A DNA stretch of 64,000 bases, taken from NCBI RefSeq assembly GCF_035920365.1, contig NZ_CP109150.1, positions 6,572,001 to 6,636,000 of the forward strand, given 5' to 3'. The DNA is from Micromonospora sp. NBC_01740 (lineage in GTDB: Bacteria > Actinomycetota > Actinomycetes > Mycobacteriales > Micromonosporaceae). The notes under the pieces were generated by a model, which saw nothing but the letters and a program-made list of their open reading frames with translations, was not told where the DNA came from and searched no databases. Positions 46,164-55,807 of the stretch are shown piece by piece. Each line of letters starts with the position of its first letter. Positions within the stretch are counted from its first letter, which is position 1. Position numbers and translations under genes: made by a program.

Positions 46164-47182
46164 CCTCCGACCATCACCACCGTACCGCCGGGTCCACCAC
46201 GCCGAGCTGTTGTGCACCCGGCGGCCCGCAGCAGACCGCGGCGACCGGCGGGCTGCTGCAGGTCGGCCGCCGGCCGCGGCAGCCCGACCCCGTCGACTGG
46301 GAGGCTGGCCGGTCGCGCTCCACGCGCGGCCAGGTCAGCCTGCCCGGCGGAAGCTTCGCCATGGGCGACGCATTCGGTGAGGGCTACCCGGGCGACGGGG
46401 AAGGTCCGGTGCACGAGGTCACCGTCGGAGCCTTCACCATCGATGCCACGACGGTCACCAACGCAGCCTTCGCGACCTTCGTCAAGGCCACCGGCTATGT
46501 CACCGAGGCCGAGGTGCTCGGCGTCTCCGCCGTCTTCCATCTCCAGGTGAAGGCTGAACGTAGCGACGTCGTCGGGGCCGCCACCGGTACCCCCTGGTGG
46601 CTCGTGGTCCGCGGCGCCGACTGGCGTCGCCCCTACGGGCCGGCCTCCTCGATCGCGGACCTCCAGAACCACCCTGTGGTCCAGGTGACCTGGAACGATG
46701 CCCGCGCGTACGCCGCGTGGGCGGGCAAGCGCCTGCCCACCGAGGCCGAGTGGGAGTACGCCGCCCGTGGCGGCCTCGACCGGGCACGGTTCCCCTGGGG
46801 CAACGATCTGCTCCCGCGCGGCCGGTGGAACTGCAACATCTGGCAGGGCGAGTTCCCCCGCCTCAACACCACCGACGACGGCTTCATCGGCACCGCACCT
46901 GTCAAGCAGTACGCCCCGAACGGCCATGGCCTGTTCAACATGGTCGGGAACGTGTGGGAGTGGTGCGAGGACTGGTTCGCCACCGACACCTACGCACGGC
47001 GCGCCGGCACCGGTGTCGTCGACCCTCGCGGGCCAGCGAACCCGGACGTCTCAGGCCGGCGCGTGATGCGCGGCGGATCGTTCCTGTGCCACGACTCCTA
47101 CTGCTACCGCTACCGGGTCGCGGCCCGCTCCGGGAACACCCCTGACTCCGCAGCCTCCAACATCGGCTTCCGCTGCGCCTGA
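46160..47182 (+). CDS. Formylglycine-generating enzyme (FGE)
   Basis: 340 residues. Oxidises the sulfatase Cys in CxPxR to formylglycine using O2 and copper. Core landmarks: VSLPGGSFAMGDAFGEG, EVTVGAFTIDATTVTNAAF, LPTEAEWEYAARGG, VGNVWEWCEDWF and the active-site Cys pair in RGGSFLCHDSYCYRYRV. The position between two Cys-type sulfatases fits activation of both before export. The N-terminal 40 residues (HHH and CC segments) are an extra, possibly disordered extension. Confidence 0.95.
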   Translation: MTSDHHHRTAGSTTPSCCAPGGPQQTAATGGLLQVGRRPRQPDPVDWEAGRSRSTRGQVSLPGGSFAMGDAFGEGYPGDGEGPVHEVTVGAFTIDATTVTNAAFATFVKATGYVTEAEVLGVSAVFHLQVKAERSDVVGAATGTPWWLVVRGADWRRPYGPASSIADLQNHPVVQVTWNDARAYAAWAGKRLPTEAEWEYAARGGLDRARFPWGNDLLPRGRWNCNIWQGEFPRLNTTDDGFIGTAPVKQYAPNGHGLFNMVGNVWEWCEDWFATDTYARRAGTGVVDPRGPANPDVSGRRVMRGGSFLCHDSYCYRYRVAARSGNTPDSAASNIGFRCA

Positions 47183-47316
47183 ACGTCCATCCGGGCGACC
47201 CACCTGCTCGGAGGCGCCCTCGCGTCATCCCGCCGGCATTCAACACCACGTCCACGCTCGCTCTCACGGCGAGCGCTGTCTCTTCCTGCCGCTTCCTCTG
47301 CATCGGAGGCCATTCC

Positions 47317-49524
47317 TTGATCACTCGTCGTCAGCTCCTCGCCGGCACCGCCGCCGGTCTCGGAGTCGCAGCGCTCCCGTCCACCGCAACAGCCGAGCCG
47401 AAGACCACAGGGCGGCCCCGGCCGAACATCGTGCTCGTGCTCGCCGACGACCTCGGATACGGCGAGCTCGGCGCGTACGGGCAGCGCACCATCGCGACGC
47501 CGCGCCTGGACCGGCTCGCCGCCGAAGGGCTGCGCTTCACCGACGCGTATTCCGCCGCGGCCGTCTGCGCGCCCTCACGCTCGGCACTGCTCACCGGCCT
47601 GCACGCGGGCCACGAGGCGGTGCGCAACAACCCTGGGGGCGACCCCGACTCAATCGCCTTCTCCGACGGCGACACCACGTTCGCCGAGGTGCTGCGCGCC
47701 CGGGGTTACCACACGGGACTGTTCGGCAAGTGGGGCTTCGGTCCCGAGCGCGGCGACCAGCCAAGCCACCCCAATGCCCGCGGGTTCGACGAGTTCCTGG
47801 GCTACCTCACGCACGGCCACGCCCACGACTACTACCCGTCGTACCTGTGGCGGAACGGAGAGCGGTTCGAACTGCCCGAGAACGCCGGGTCCGACAAGAC
47901 CACCTTCGCCCCCGACCTCTTCCACGACCGGGCTCTCGACTTCATCCGGACCCACCGCTCCGAGCCGTTCCTGCTCGTGGTCACCCCGAACCTTCCCCAC
48001 GCCCCGAGCGACGTCCCCAGCCAGGAGCCGTACGCCGACGAGGACTGGCCCTCGGCGGACCGGGGCCACGCGGCCCAGGTCACCCGGATCGACACGTACG
48101 TCGGTGAACTGGTCGACGAGCTCGCCGCGCAGGGACTGCTCGGGTCCACGGTGGTTCTGGTGACCAGCGACAACGGTCCGCACGAGGAGGGTGGCTTCGA
48201 CCCGGACCGGTTCGACGCGAACGGCCCCCTCACCGGTTACAAGCGCAACCTGTACGAGGGCGGTGTCCGGATCCCGCTGATAGCCTGGGCCCCGGGCCGG
48301 ATCCGGCCCGGCGTGACCGACCGGCTCACCCAGCAGACCGACCTGCTCCCCACGCTGGCCGACCTGGCCGGCGTCCCCGGACCGCGCGACATCGACGGCC
48401 GGTCGTTCAGCTCTCTGCTCGAGCCGCGTCCGACTGCGGCCCCCGCCCAGCCGTACCTCTACTTCTGGCGGCTCGACAACGGCAACACCAGGCGGGCCCG
48501 CGAAGTCGATGCCGGCCGCCTGCAGCGGGCAGCCGAGGCGGTACGCGAAGGCAACTGGAAGGCGATCCGTTGGGCGCCGGGCAAGGATCGGACCGTCCCG
48601 GACGAGCAGTGGCAGGTCGAACTCTACGACCTTGCCCGCGACCTCGGTGAGACGACCGACCTGGCAGCCACCCACCCCGAGGTCGCGAACCGACTGGTGA
48701 GCCTCCTGCGGCAGTCCTGGATCGACGAGGTCACGCGCGAAGGCTACGGCGTCGAACTCGACACCCCGGACCTGCTGCTTCCCGGCGTCACCTACGAGCT
48801 CACCGCCACCCTCGCGAACGGCTCGGCGGTGGCCTGGACCGGCGCTCGGCTGGTGCTCTCCGCCCCTCGGGGGTGGACCGTCGAGCCGGCGACCAGCCGG
48901 GGGCTCGGACGCCTCTCCCCCGGCGCCCGGGTGAGCACCACCTGGCGGGTCCGGGTGCCCGGGGAGACCACGGCGAAGGAGTGGCCGCTGACCGTGTCGG
49001 GTTACGCCGTCGCCCGCGACGCGCCCCTCACCTTCCGCGCCGAGCGCCGCTTCACCCCGCCGCCGTCTCCGCCGGCCACCGACTCGTACCTGAGCGATCT
49101 GCCCTGGCTCACCGCGGTCAACGGCTGGGGCCCGGTGGAACTGGACACCAGTAACGGCAAGCAGGCCGCCGGGGACGGCCCACCGATCTCCCTCGGTGGC
49201 ACCGCCTACGACAAGGGCCTCGGTGTCCACTCCCACTCCGAAGTCACCTACCACCTCGGAGGCCGGGTGGCCCGGTTCACCTCGGTGGTGGGCATCGACG
49301 ACTTCAGCGCCCGGCAGAGCTCGCGGGGCAACACGATCGCCGAGGTATGGGCCGACGACCAGCTCGTCCACACCAGCGGCGTGCTGCGGGCGTCCACCGG
49401 ACCCGAACCGGTGGACGTCGACGTTCGGGAGGCCCGGCTGCTACGGCTGGTCGTGCGTGCCGCCGACTCCGGAAACGGCTTCAACCACACGTCCTGGGCA
49501 GACGCCTTCGTCCGGCTGGGCTGA
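47317..49524 (+). CDS. Tat-secreted sulfatase with C-terminal NEW3 and NPCBM domains
   Basis: 735 residues from a TTG at 47317 with GGAGG 7 nt upstream. A twin-arginine signal (ITRRQLLAGTAAGLGVAALP) suggests folded export. Sulfatase core: NIVLVLADDLGYGELGAYG, modification motif VCAPSRSALLTG, SDNGPHEEGG, and LYDLARDLGETTDLA. After about residue 490, an Ig-like NEW3 segment (LPGVTYELTATLANGSAVAW) and an NPCBM-type domain (TAYDKGLGVHSHSEVTYHLG) would bind sugar. It lies 134 bp after the FGE and is probably in the same operon. Tat export would allow cytoplasmic folding and formylglycine formation first. Confidence 0.92.
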   Translation: MITRRQLLAGTAAGLGVAALPSTATAEPKTTGRPRPNIVLVLADDLGYGELGAYGQRTIATPRLDRLAAEGLRFTDAYSAAAVCAPSRSALLTGLHAGHEAVRNNPGGDPDSIAFSDGDTTFAEVLRARGYHTGLFGKWGFGPERGDQPSHPNARGFDEFLGYLTHGHAHDYYPSYLWRNGERFELPENAGSDKTTFAPDLFHDRALDFIRTHRSEPFLLVVTPNLPHAPSDVPSQEPYADEDWPSADRGHAAQVTRIDTYVGELVDELAAQGLLGSTVVLVTSDNGPHEEGGFDPDRFDANGPLTGYKRNLYEGGVRIPLIAWAPGRIRPGVTDRLTQQTDLLPTLADLAGVPGPRDIDGRSFSSLLEPRPTAAPAQPYLYFWRLDNGNTRRAREVDAGRLQRAAEAVREGNWKAIRWAPGKDRTVPDEQWQVELYDLARDLGETTDLAATHPEVANRLVSLLRQSWIDEVTREGYGVELDTPDLLLPGVTYELTATLANGSAVAWTGARLVLSAPRGWTVEPATSRGLGRLSPGARVSTTWRVRVPGETTAKEWPLTVSGYAVARDAPLTFRAERRFTPPPSPPATDSYLSDLPWLTAVNGWGPVELDTSNGKQAAGDGPPISLGGTAYDKGLGVHSHSEVTYHLGGRVARFTSVVGIDDFSARQSSRGNTIAEVWADDQLVHTSGVLRASTGPEPVDVDVREARLLRLVVRAADSGNGFNHTSWADAFVRLG

Positions 49525-49647
49525 CGAGCCACCTTCGCGAAATGTGGAGTCCAGGCGCGTCTTGGAACGTGAGATGCGCCAGGAAGCCCAGCCGGAGCCA
49601 CGTCACGAGACCAGGGCGATTCAGGGTGATCGCTGCCGAGACAACGG

Positions 49648-49681
49648 CGAGCGCGCCGCCCCCGGAGGGGCGACGCGCTCG
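49648..49681. terminator. Hairpin terminator between the sulfatase and Suf operons
   Basis: CGAGCGCGCCGCCCC at 49648-49662 pairs with GGGGCGACGCGCTCG at 49667-49681 (14 of 15) around a 4-nt loop. It lies between convergent genes and can end both the sulfatase operon and the suf operon. Confidence 0.82.
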
Positions 49682-49693
49682 ACGAGAAACGTG

Positions 49694-50140
49694 TCAGACG
49701 TTGAAGCCGAGGGAGCGGAGCTGGTCGCGCCCCTCGTCGGTGATCTTGTCCGGCCCCCACGGCGGGAGCCACACCCAGTTGATCCGGATGTCGTCGACCA
49801 GGCCGCCGCCCGGTCCCGTGGTCAGCGCCTGCCGGGCCTGGTCCTCGATCACGTCGGTCAGCGGGCACGCCGCCGAGGTCAGCGTCATGTCCAGGGTGGC
49901 GACGTTGTCGTCGCCGACGTGCACGCCGTACACCAGGCCGAGGTCGACCACGTTGATGCCCAGCTCGGGGTCGACGACGTCCTTCATCGCCTCCTCGACG
50001 TCGGCGACGGCGGCCTTGCCCTTGGCCGCCGACGCGGCGGCCGGCGCCCCGTCCGTGGCCGGTGCGGCGGCGTCCGTGGCCGGCACGGCCGCGTCCTCGG
50101 TCGCCGGGTTCGCCGCGGTGGCGGTGTCCTCGCTGCTCAT
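49694..50140 (-). CDS. sufT: SufT-like Fe-S assembly factor (DUF59)
   Basis: 148 residues. DUF59/MIP18-like protein that helps insert Fe-S clusters. The core is DPELGINVVDLGLVYGV with the conserved Cys in TSAACPLTDVIEDQA and the end WVWLPPWGPDKITDEGRDQL. The first 45 residues are an Ala/Pro-rich, disordered extension. Start overlaps the sufU stop by 4 nt (ATGA). Last gene of the suf operon. Confidence 0.92.
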   Translation of the reverse strand: MSSEDTATAANPATEDAAVPATDAAAPATDGAPAAASAAKGKAAVADVEEAMKDVVDPELGINVVDLGLVYGVHVGDDNVATLDMTLTSAACPLTDVIEDQARQALTTGPGGGLVDDIRINWVWLPPWGPDKITDEGRDQLRSLGFNV

Positions 50141-50613
50141 GCCTCAACCTCCGTCGGGCTCACGCCCACACCGGCGCGTGCCGCGGCATCCTTGAACGCC
50201 ATCCACGGCAACAGCGCGCACTTGACCCGGGCGGGGTAGCGGGCGACGCCCGCGAACGCTACCCCGTCACCGAGCACGTCCTCGTCCGGCGTGACCTGGC
50301 CACGGCCGGACATCAACTCGACGAACGCCTCGTGCACCCGGAACGCGTCGCCCGCGTCCCGGCCGACCAGCAGTTCGTGCAGCACGCTCGCCGACGCCTG
50401 GCTGATGGAACAGCCCATGCCGTCGTACGAGACGTCGTGCAGCACGTCGCCGTCGGTCGCCACCCGCACGGTGACCTCGTCACCGCAGGTCGGGTTGACG
50501 TGGTGCGCCTCGGCGACCCGGGCGCCCGTGGCGTCCGGGTCGCGCAGGCCGCGACCGTGCGGGTGCTTGTAGTGGTCCAGGATGATCTCCTGGTAAAGAG
50601 ATTCAAGCTGCAT
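50137..50613 (-). CDS. sufU: SufU sulfur-transfer/scaffold protein
   Basis: 158 residues. Zn-dependent sulfurtransferase that accepts sulfur from SufS. The three Cys of the Zn site are in VNPTCGDEV, MGCSISQASAS and RVKCALLPW, with the Asp of CGDEV. The start LYQEIILDHYKHPHGRG is typical. It overlaps sufT by 4 nt and follows sufS by 42 nt. Confidence 0.94.
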   Translation of the reverse strand: MQLESLYQEIILDHYKHPHGRGLRDPDATGARVAEAHHVNPTCGDEVTVRVATDGDVLHDVSYDGMGCSISQASASVLHELLVGRDAGDAFRVHEAFVELMSGRGQVTPDEDVLGDGVAFAGVARYPARVKCALLPWMAFKDAAARAGVGVSPTEVEA

Positions 50614-50655
50614 CAGGGTGAACTCCCGTCGATCCGCGGGCTCCCGCGTCGCCGC

Positions 50656-51960
50656 TCACTCGAACACCTTCCGCACCTTCTCCAGGCCCGCCACCAGGGC
50701 GTCGATCTCCCCGGTGGTGGTGTAGAGGTAGAACGAGGCCCGCGTCATGGCCGGCACGCCGAAGCGGGTGCACACCGGCTTGGCGCAGTGATGGCCGACG
50801 CGCACCTGCACGCCGAGCGAGTCGAGCACCTGCCCGACGTCGTGCGGGTGGATGTCGCCGAGGGCGAACGAGATGGTGCCGCCCCGGCCCACCGGCACGG
50901 CCGGTCCGAAGATCCGCAGGCCGGGCACCGTGGCGAGGGCGTCCAGCGCGTACGCCGTCAGCTCCTTCTCGTGCCACTGGATGGCCCGCATCCCGATGCC
51001 GGCGAGGTAGTCGACGGCCGCGCCGAGCGCGACCGCCTCGGCGATCGGCGGGGTGCCCGCCTCGAACCGGGCCGGCGGCGCGGCGAACGTCGACCGGGCC
51101 ATGGTGACCGTCTCGATCATCGACCCGCCGCCCAGCACCGGCGGCATCGCCGCCAGCAGCTCGGTCCGGCCCCAGAGCACGCCGATGCCGGTCGGGCCGC
51201 ACATCTTGTGCCCGGTGAAGACGATGAAGTCCGCGTCGTAGTCGACCACGTCCATCGGCATGTGCGGCACCGACTGGGAGCAGTCGAGCAGCAGCAGCGC
51301 GCCCACCTCGCGGACCCGCGCGGTGATCCGCGAGGTGGCGTTGACCGTGCCGAGGATGTTGGACGTGTGCACCAGTGAGACGATCTTCGTCCGCTCGGTG
51401 ACCAGGTCCTCCAGCCCCGCCTCGTCCAGCCGCCCCTGGTCGGTGACCGGGAACCAGCGCAGGGTCGCGCCGGTGCGCTCGCAGAGCAGCTGCCACGGCA
51501 CGATGTTCGAGTGGTGCTCCATCTCGGAGATCACCACCTCGTCGCCGGGGCCGAGCCGGAAGCGGGGGTCGGCGTCGGGCCGCAGCGACGCGTTGGAGAA
51601 CGCGTACGCCACGATGTTGATCGCCTCGGTGGAGTTCTTGGTGAACACCACCTCGTCCACGCTCGGCGCGTTGATGAACGCGGCGATCTTCGCCCGCGCG
51701 CCCTCGTACGCCTCGGTGGCCTCGGTGCCCAGGGTGTGCACCGAGCGGGACACGTTGGCGTTGTGCATCGCGTAGTGCTCGCCGAGCACGTCGAGCACCT
51801 GCCGCGGCTTGTGCGAGGTGTTGGCGCTGTCGAGGTAGACCAGCCGGTGCCCGTTGACCTCCCGGTCGAGGATCGGGAAGTCGGCGCGCACCTTCGCCAC
51901 GTCGTAACGCGGCACGTCGTCGTACTGCGGCATCCCCGACGGGATCGCGATGGAAGTCAT
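50656..51960 (-). CDS. sufS: SufS cysteine desulfurase
   Basis: 434 residues. PLP enzyme that frees sulfur from cysteine for Fe-S assembly. The PLP Lys is in IVFTGHKMCGPTG and the active Cys in RVGHHCAKPVC. HHSNIVPWQLL and the NSTEAINIVAYAF segment bind cofactor. ATG at 51960 (TSIAIPSGMPQYDD) is preferred; ATG at 51978 is in frame but its purine run touches the start. It lies 32 nt after sufC in the operon. Confidence 0.94.
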   Translation of the reverse strand: MTSIAIPSGMPQYDDVPRYDVAKVRADFPILDREVNGHRLVYLDSANTSHKPRQVLDVLGEHYAMHNANVSRSVHTLGTEATEAYEGARAKIAAFINAPSVDEVVFTKNSTEAINIVAYAFSNASLRPDADPRFRLGPGDEVVISEMEHHSNIVPWQLLCERTGATLRWFPVTDQGRLDEAGLEDLVTERTKIVSLVHTSNILGTVNATSRITARVREVGALLLLDCSQSVPHMPMDVVDYDADFIVFTGHKMCGPTGIGVLWGRTELLAAMPPVLGGGSMIETVTMARSTFAAPPARFEAGTPPIAEAVALGAAVDYLAGIGMRAIQWHEKELTAYALDALATVPGLRIFGPAVPVGRGGTISFALGDIHPHDVGQVLDSLGVQVRVGHHCAKPVCTRFGVPAMTRASFYLYTTTGEIDALVAGLEKVRKVFE

Positions 51961-51992
51961 GTCGACCGGCCCACCCATTCTTCCGAGAGGAT

Positions 51993-52766
51993 TCAGGCCC
52001 GCGCCGCGCCGGCCCCGGCGACGTAGCGCTCGTAGCCCTCTTCCTCGAGCTTGTCGGCCAGCTCCGGGCCACCCTGCTCGACGATCCGGCCGGCGACGAA
52101 GACGTGCACGAAGTCCGGCTTGATGTAGCGCAGGATCCGGGTGTAGTGGGTGATCAGCAGCATCCCGGTGTCGCCGTTGTCGCGGACCCGGTTGACGCCC
52201 TCGCTGACCACGCGCAGCGCGTCCACGTCGAGGCCGGAGTCGGTCTCGTCGAGGATCGCGATCTTCGGCTTGAGCAGCTCCAGCTGCACGATCTCGTGCC
52301 GCTTCTTCTCGCCGCCGGAGAAGCCCTCGTTGACGTTGCGCTGGGCGAAGGCCGGGTCCATCTGGAGGCGCTCCATGGCCCCGCGCAGCTCGCCACCCCA
52401 GGTGCGCAGCTTGGGCGCCTGGCCGTCGATGGCGGTCTTGGCGGTACGCAGGAAGTTCGCCACCGAGACGCCGGGGACCTCGACCGGGTACTGCATGGCC
52501 AGGAAGAGGCCGGCGCGGGCGCGCTCGTCCACGGACAGGGCCAGCACGTCCTCGCCGTCGAGGGTCACCGAGCCGCCGGTGATCTCGTACTTGGGGTGGC
52601 CGGCGATCGAGTAGGCCAGGGTGGACTTGCCGGAGCCGTTCGGGCCCATGATCGCGTGGGTCTCACCCGAGCGGACGGTCAGGTCGACACCGGCCAGGAT
52701 CGGCTTGAGCTCACCCTCGGGCAGCTTGACCGACACCTTCAGGTCGCGGATCTCCAGGGTGCTCAT
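51993..52766 (-). CDS. sufC: SufC ATPase
   Basis: 257 residues. ABC-type ATPase that drives the SufBCD scaffold. Walker A MGPNGSGKST, signature FSGGEKKRHE, Walker B AILDETDSGLD, H-loop LITHYTRILRYI. The ATG overlaps the stop of the Rieske gene by 1 nt (TAATG). Confidence 0.95.
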   Translation of the reverse strand: MSTLEIRDLKVSVKLPEGELKPILAGVDLTVRSGETHAIMGPNGSGKSTLAYSIAGHPKYEITGGSVTLDGEDVLALSVDERARAGLFLAMQYPVEVPGVSVANFLRTAKTAIDGQAPKLRTWGGELRGAMERLQMDPAFAQRNVNEGFSGGEKKRHEIVQLELLKPKIAILDETDSGLDVDALRVVSEGVNRVRDNGDTGMLLITHYTRILRYIKPDFVHVFVAGRIVEQGGPELADKLEEEGYERYVAGAGAARA

Positions 52767-53092
52767 TATCGGGTCACTCCATTGCTCGGCGTGAGACTGA
52801 CGTAGATGTCGCCGTCTCGGACTTCGACGGGATAGACGGGAACGGGTTCGGTGGCGGGCAGCCCGGTCGGCTCGCCGGTCCTCAGGTCGAAACGGGATCC
52901 GTGCAGCCAGCATTCCAGCGTGCATCCCTCGACCTCCCCCTCGGAGAGGGCGACCGCGGCGTGCGAGCACTCGTCGTAGGCGGCGTAGAAGACGCCGTCC
53001 TCGCCGTGCACCAGCGCGATCGGGGTGCCGTCGACGTCCGCGCTGACCACGGTGCCCTTCGGCACGTCCTCGGTGGCGCAGAGGCGGATCAT
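52766..53092 (-). CDS. Rieske-type [2Fe-2S] protein of the suf operon
   Basis: 108 residues. A small Rieske ferredoxin with ligands Cys-x-His in DECSHAAVAL and Cys-x2-His in LECWLHGSRF. It is inserted between sufD and sufC, sharing 1-nt overlaps with both (TGATG and TAATG). In actinobacterial suf operons such a protein may supply electrons or serve as a client; its role is not proven. Confidence 0.92.
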   Translation of the reverse strand: MIRLCATEDVPKGTVVSADVDGTPIALVHGEDGVFYAAYDECSHAAVALSEGEVEGCTLECWLHGSRFDLRTGEPTGLPATEPVPVYPVEVRDGDIYVSLTPSNGVTR

Positions 53093-54234
53093 CAGGCGCC
53101 GGCCTTGGTGAGCCGGGCCTCGATGGCGTCGCCCAGGCGCTCCCGCAGCGACTCGACCGGGATCTTGTTGATCAGCTCGGCGAAGAAGCCGCGGACCACC
53201 AGGCGCCGCGCCTCGGCTTCCGGGATGCCCCGGGCCATCAGGTAGAACAGCTGCTCGTCGTCGAAGCGGCCGGTCGCGCTCGCGTGCCCGGCGCCGGCGA
53301 TCTCGCCGGTCTCGATCTCCAGATTGGGTACGGAGTCCGCCCGCGCGCCGTCGGTCAGCAGCAGGTTCCGGTTGATCTCGTACGTGTCGGTGCCGGTCGC
53401 CTCGGCACCGATCAGCACGTCGCCCACCCAGACGGTGCGCGCGCTCTCGCCCTGCAGGGCGCCCCGGTAGCCGACGTAGCTGCGGCAGTCGGGCACGGTG
53501 TGGTCGACCAGCTGGCGGTGCTCCAGGTGCTGCCCCGAGTCGGCGAAGTAGAGGCCGTACAGCTCGGCCTCGCCGCCCCGGTCGGTGTATTCCACCGAGG
53601 TGTACTGCCGGACCAGGTCGCCGCCGAGGGAGACCTGGACGTGCACCACCTTCGCGTCGCGGCCCAGCCGGACCTTCAGGTGCTGGGCCTGGACGGCGTC
53701 GTCGGCCCAGTCCGCGACGGTGACCAGGGTCAGCTTCGCCCCGTCGGCCACGGACACCTCGACGTTGTCGGCCAGCGTGGCCGAGCCGACGTGCTCCACC
53801 ACCAGGGTCACCTCGGCGAACCGGCCCACCTCGACGAAGGTGTGCCCGAAGGCCAGGCCCTCGACGCCCTCGCCGACCACCCGCAGGCTCACCGGCTCGG
53901 CCACCACGGCGTCGCGGGCGACCTGGACCAGCAGCGCCTGGTCGGCCCCGCCGTAGGCCAGCGCGCTGACCCGGTCGACCGGGGTGAGCACGCTGCCCAC
54001 CCGCGGGTCGTCGGAGCCGATCCGCCCGACGGTGACACCCTCGGGCAGGTCGCCGTGCTCGTGGCGGACCGCGCCGGTGGCGGCCGGCGACGCGCCGACC
54101 AGCCCGCGCAGCCGCTTGAGCGGGGTGAAGCGCCACTCCTCCTCCAGGCCGGTCAGGGCCGGGAAGTCGGCGACGTCGTACGAGCGGAGCGCCTGCGACT
54201 TGGTGCTGGGCGGCGCGGAAGCCTGGGTAGTCAT
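53092..54234 (-). CDS. sufD: SufD scaffold subunit
   Basis: 380 residues. SufD forms the SufBCD complex with SufB and SufC. Beta-helix core with HTFVEVGRFAEVTLVVEH, SVEYTDRGGEAELYGLYFA and the C-terminal GRFDDEQLFYLMARGIPEAE shared with SufB; the end FFAELINKIPVESL is typical. It overlaps the Rieske gene by 1 nt. A 142-bp repeat-containing gap separates it from sufB. Confidence 0.94.
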   Translation of the reverse strand: MTTQASAPPSTKSQALRSYDVADFPALTGLEEEWRFTPLKRLRGLVGASPAATGAVRHEHGDLPEGVTVGRIGSDDPRVGSVLTPVDRVSALAYGGADQALLVQVARDAVVAEPVSLRVVGEGVEGLAFGHTFVEVGRFAEVTLVVEHVGSATLADNVEVSVADGAKLTLVTVADWADDAVQAQHLKVRLGRDAKVVHVQVSLGGDLVRQYTSVEYTDRGGEAELYGLYFADSGQHLEHRQLVDHTVPDCRSYVGYRGALQGESARTVWVGDVLIGAEATGTDTYEINRNLLLTDGARADSVPNLEIETGEIAGAGHASATGRFDDEQLFYLMARGIPEAEARRLVVRGFFAELINKIPVESLRERLGDAIEARLTKAGA

Positions 54235-54280
54235 CTCTTCCTTGGTCTGTTCTACGACGACGGTGTCATTGGTCGGAGGT

Positions 54281-54373
54281 CGGCCGGTGTTCGCGCGGCC
54301 CGGTCGGACGGGTCGGCGTCCACCGGCCCCCGCAGCGGGCCGGCGTTCGCGCGGCCCGCAGCGGGTCGGGGCG
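54281..54373. repeat. Imperfect direct repeat in the sufB-sufD gap
   Basis: GGCCGGTGTTCGCGCGGCCC (from about 54282) recurs as GGCCGGCGTTCGCGCGGCCC (from about 54339), 57 bp apart. The gap between sufB and sufD is long for this operon, whose other junctions overlap or are short. The repeats may form a hairpin or simply be duplicated DNA. Confidence 0.65.
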
Positions 54374-54376
54374 GCG

Positions 54377-55807
54377 TCAGCCGACCGCGCCCTCCATCTG
54401 GAGCTCGATCAGGCGGTTGAGTTCCAGGGCGTACTCCATCGGGAGCTCCTTGGCGATCGGCTCGATGAACCCACGAACGATCATCGCCATCGCCTCGTCC
54501 TCGCTCAGGCCCCGGCTCATCAGGTAGAAGAGCTGGTCGTCGCTGATCTTGGAGACGGTCGCCTCGTGCCCCATCGACACGTCGTCCTCGCGGATGTCGA
54601 CGTACGGGTAGGTGTCCGAGCGGGAGATGGTGTCGACCAGCAGCGCGTCGCACTTGACCGTGCTCCGGCTGCTGTGCGAGCCCTCCAGCACCTGGACCAG
54701 GCCCCGGTAGGACGTCCGGCCGCCGCCCCGGGCGATCGACTTGGAGACGATCGTGGAGGAGGTGTGCGGCGCGGCGTGCACCATCTTGGCGCCCGCGTCC
54801 TGGTGCTGCCCCTCGCCGGCCATGGCCACCGAGAGCACCTCGCCCTTGGCGTGCTCGCCGGTCATGTAGACCGCCGGGTACTTCATGGTGACCTTGGAGC
54901 CGATGTTGCCGTCGACCCACTCCATGGTCGCGCCCTCGTGGCAGACGGCACGCTTGGTGACCAGGTTGTAGACGTTGTTCGACCAGTTCTGGATGGTCGT
55001 GTAGCGGCACCGGGCGTTCTTCTTGACGATGATCTCCACGACCGCACTGTGCAGCGAGTCGGAGGAGTAGAGCGGCGCGGTGCAGCCCTCGACGTAGTGC
55101 ACGTACGCGCCCTCGTCGACGATGATCAGCGTCCGCTCGAACTGGCCCATGTTCTCCGTGTTGATCCGGAAGTAGGCCTGCAGCGGGATCTCCACGTGCA
55201 CGCCCTTCGGCACGTAGATGAACGAGCCGCCGGACCACACGGAGGTGTTCAGTGCGGCGAACTTGTTGTCGCCGACCGGGATCACCGTGCCGAAGTACTC
55301 CTTGAAGACGTCCTCGTGCTCGCGCAGGGCGGTGTCGGTGTCCAGGAAGACGACACCCTGCTCCTCGAGGTCCTCGCGGATCTTGTGGTAGACGACCTCG
55401 GACTCGTACTGCGCCGCGACGCCGGCGACCAGCCGCTGCTTCTCCGCCTCGGGGATGCCCAGCCGGTCGTAGGTGTTCTTGATGTCCTCGGGCAGGTCCT
55501 CCCAGCTGGTGGCCTGCTTCTCCGTGGACCGCACGAAGTACTTGATGTTGTCGAAGTCGATCCCGGTGAGGTCGGCGCCCCAGGCCGGCATCGGCTTGCG
55601 GCCAAACAGCCGCAGGCCCTTGAGCCGCAGGTCGAGCATCCAGGCCGGCTCGTTCTTCTTGGCCGAGATGTCCCGCACCACCGCCTCGTTGAGGCCGCGC
55701 TGGGCGACCGCCCCGGCGACGTCGGGGTCGGCCCAGCCGTACTCGTAGCGCCCCAGGGCGGCGAGCTGCTCTTCCTGCGTCAATGGCTGGACGATCTGCT
55801 CGGTCAT
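54377..55807 (-). CDS. sufB: SufB scaffold subunit
   Basis: 476 residues. Main Fe-S assembly scaffold. Landmarks: [18 protein letters not shown] near the start, [40 protein letters not shown], and the C-terminal [20 protein letters not shown]. The ATG overlaps the sufR stop by 4 nt (ATGA). Confidence 0.96.
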   Translation of the reverse strand: MTEQIVQPLTQEEQLAALGRYEYGWADPDVAGAVAQRGLNEAVVRDISAKKNEPAWMLDLRLKGLRLFGRKPMPAWGADLTGIDFDNIKYFVRSTEKQATSWEDLPEDIKNTYDRLGIPEAEKQRLVAGVAAQYESEVVYHKIREDLEEQGVVFLDTDTALREHEDVFKEYFGTVIPVGDNKFAALNTSVWSGGSFIYVPKGVHVEIPLQAYFRINTENMGQFERTLIIVDEGAYVHYVEGCTAPLYSSDSLHSAVVEIIVKKNARCRYTTIQNWSNNVYNLVTKRAVCHEGATMEWVDGNIGSKVTMKYPAVYMTGEHAKGEVLSVAMAGEGQHQDAGAKMVHAAPHTSSTIVSKSIARGGGRTSYRGLVQVLEGSHSSRSTVKCDALLVDTISRSDTYPYVDIREDDVSMGHEATVSKISDDQLFYLMSRGLSEDEAMAMIVRGFIEPIAKELPMEYALELNRLIELQMEGAVG

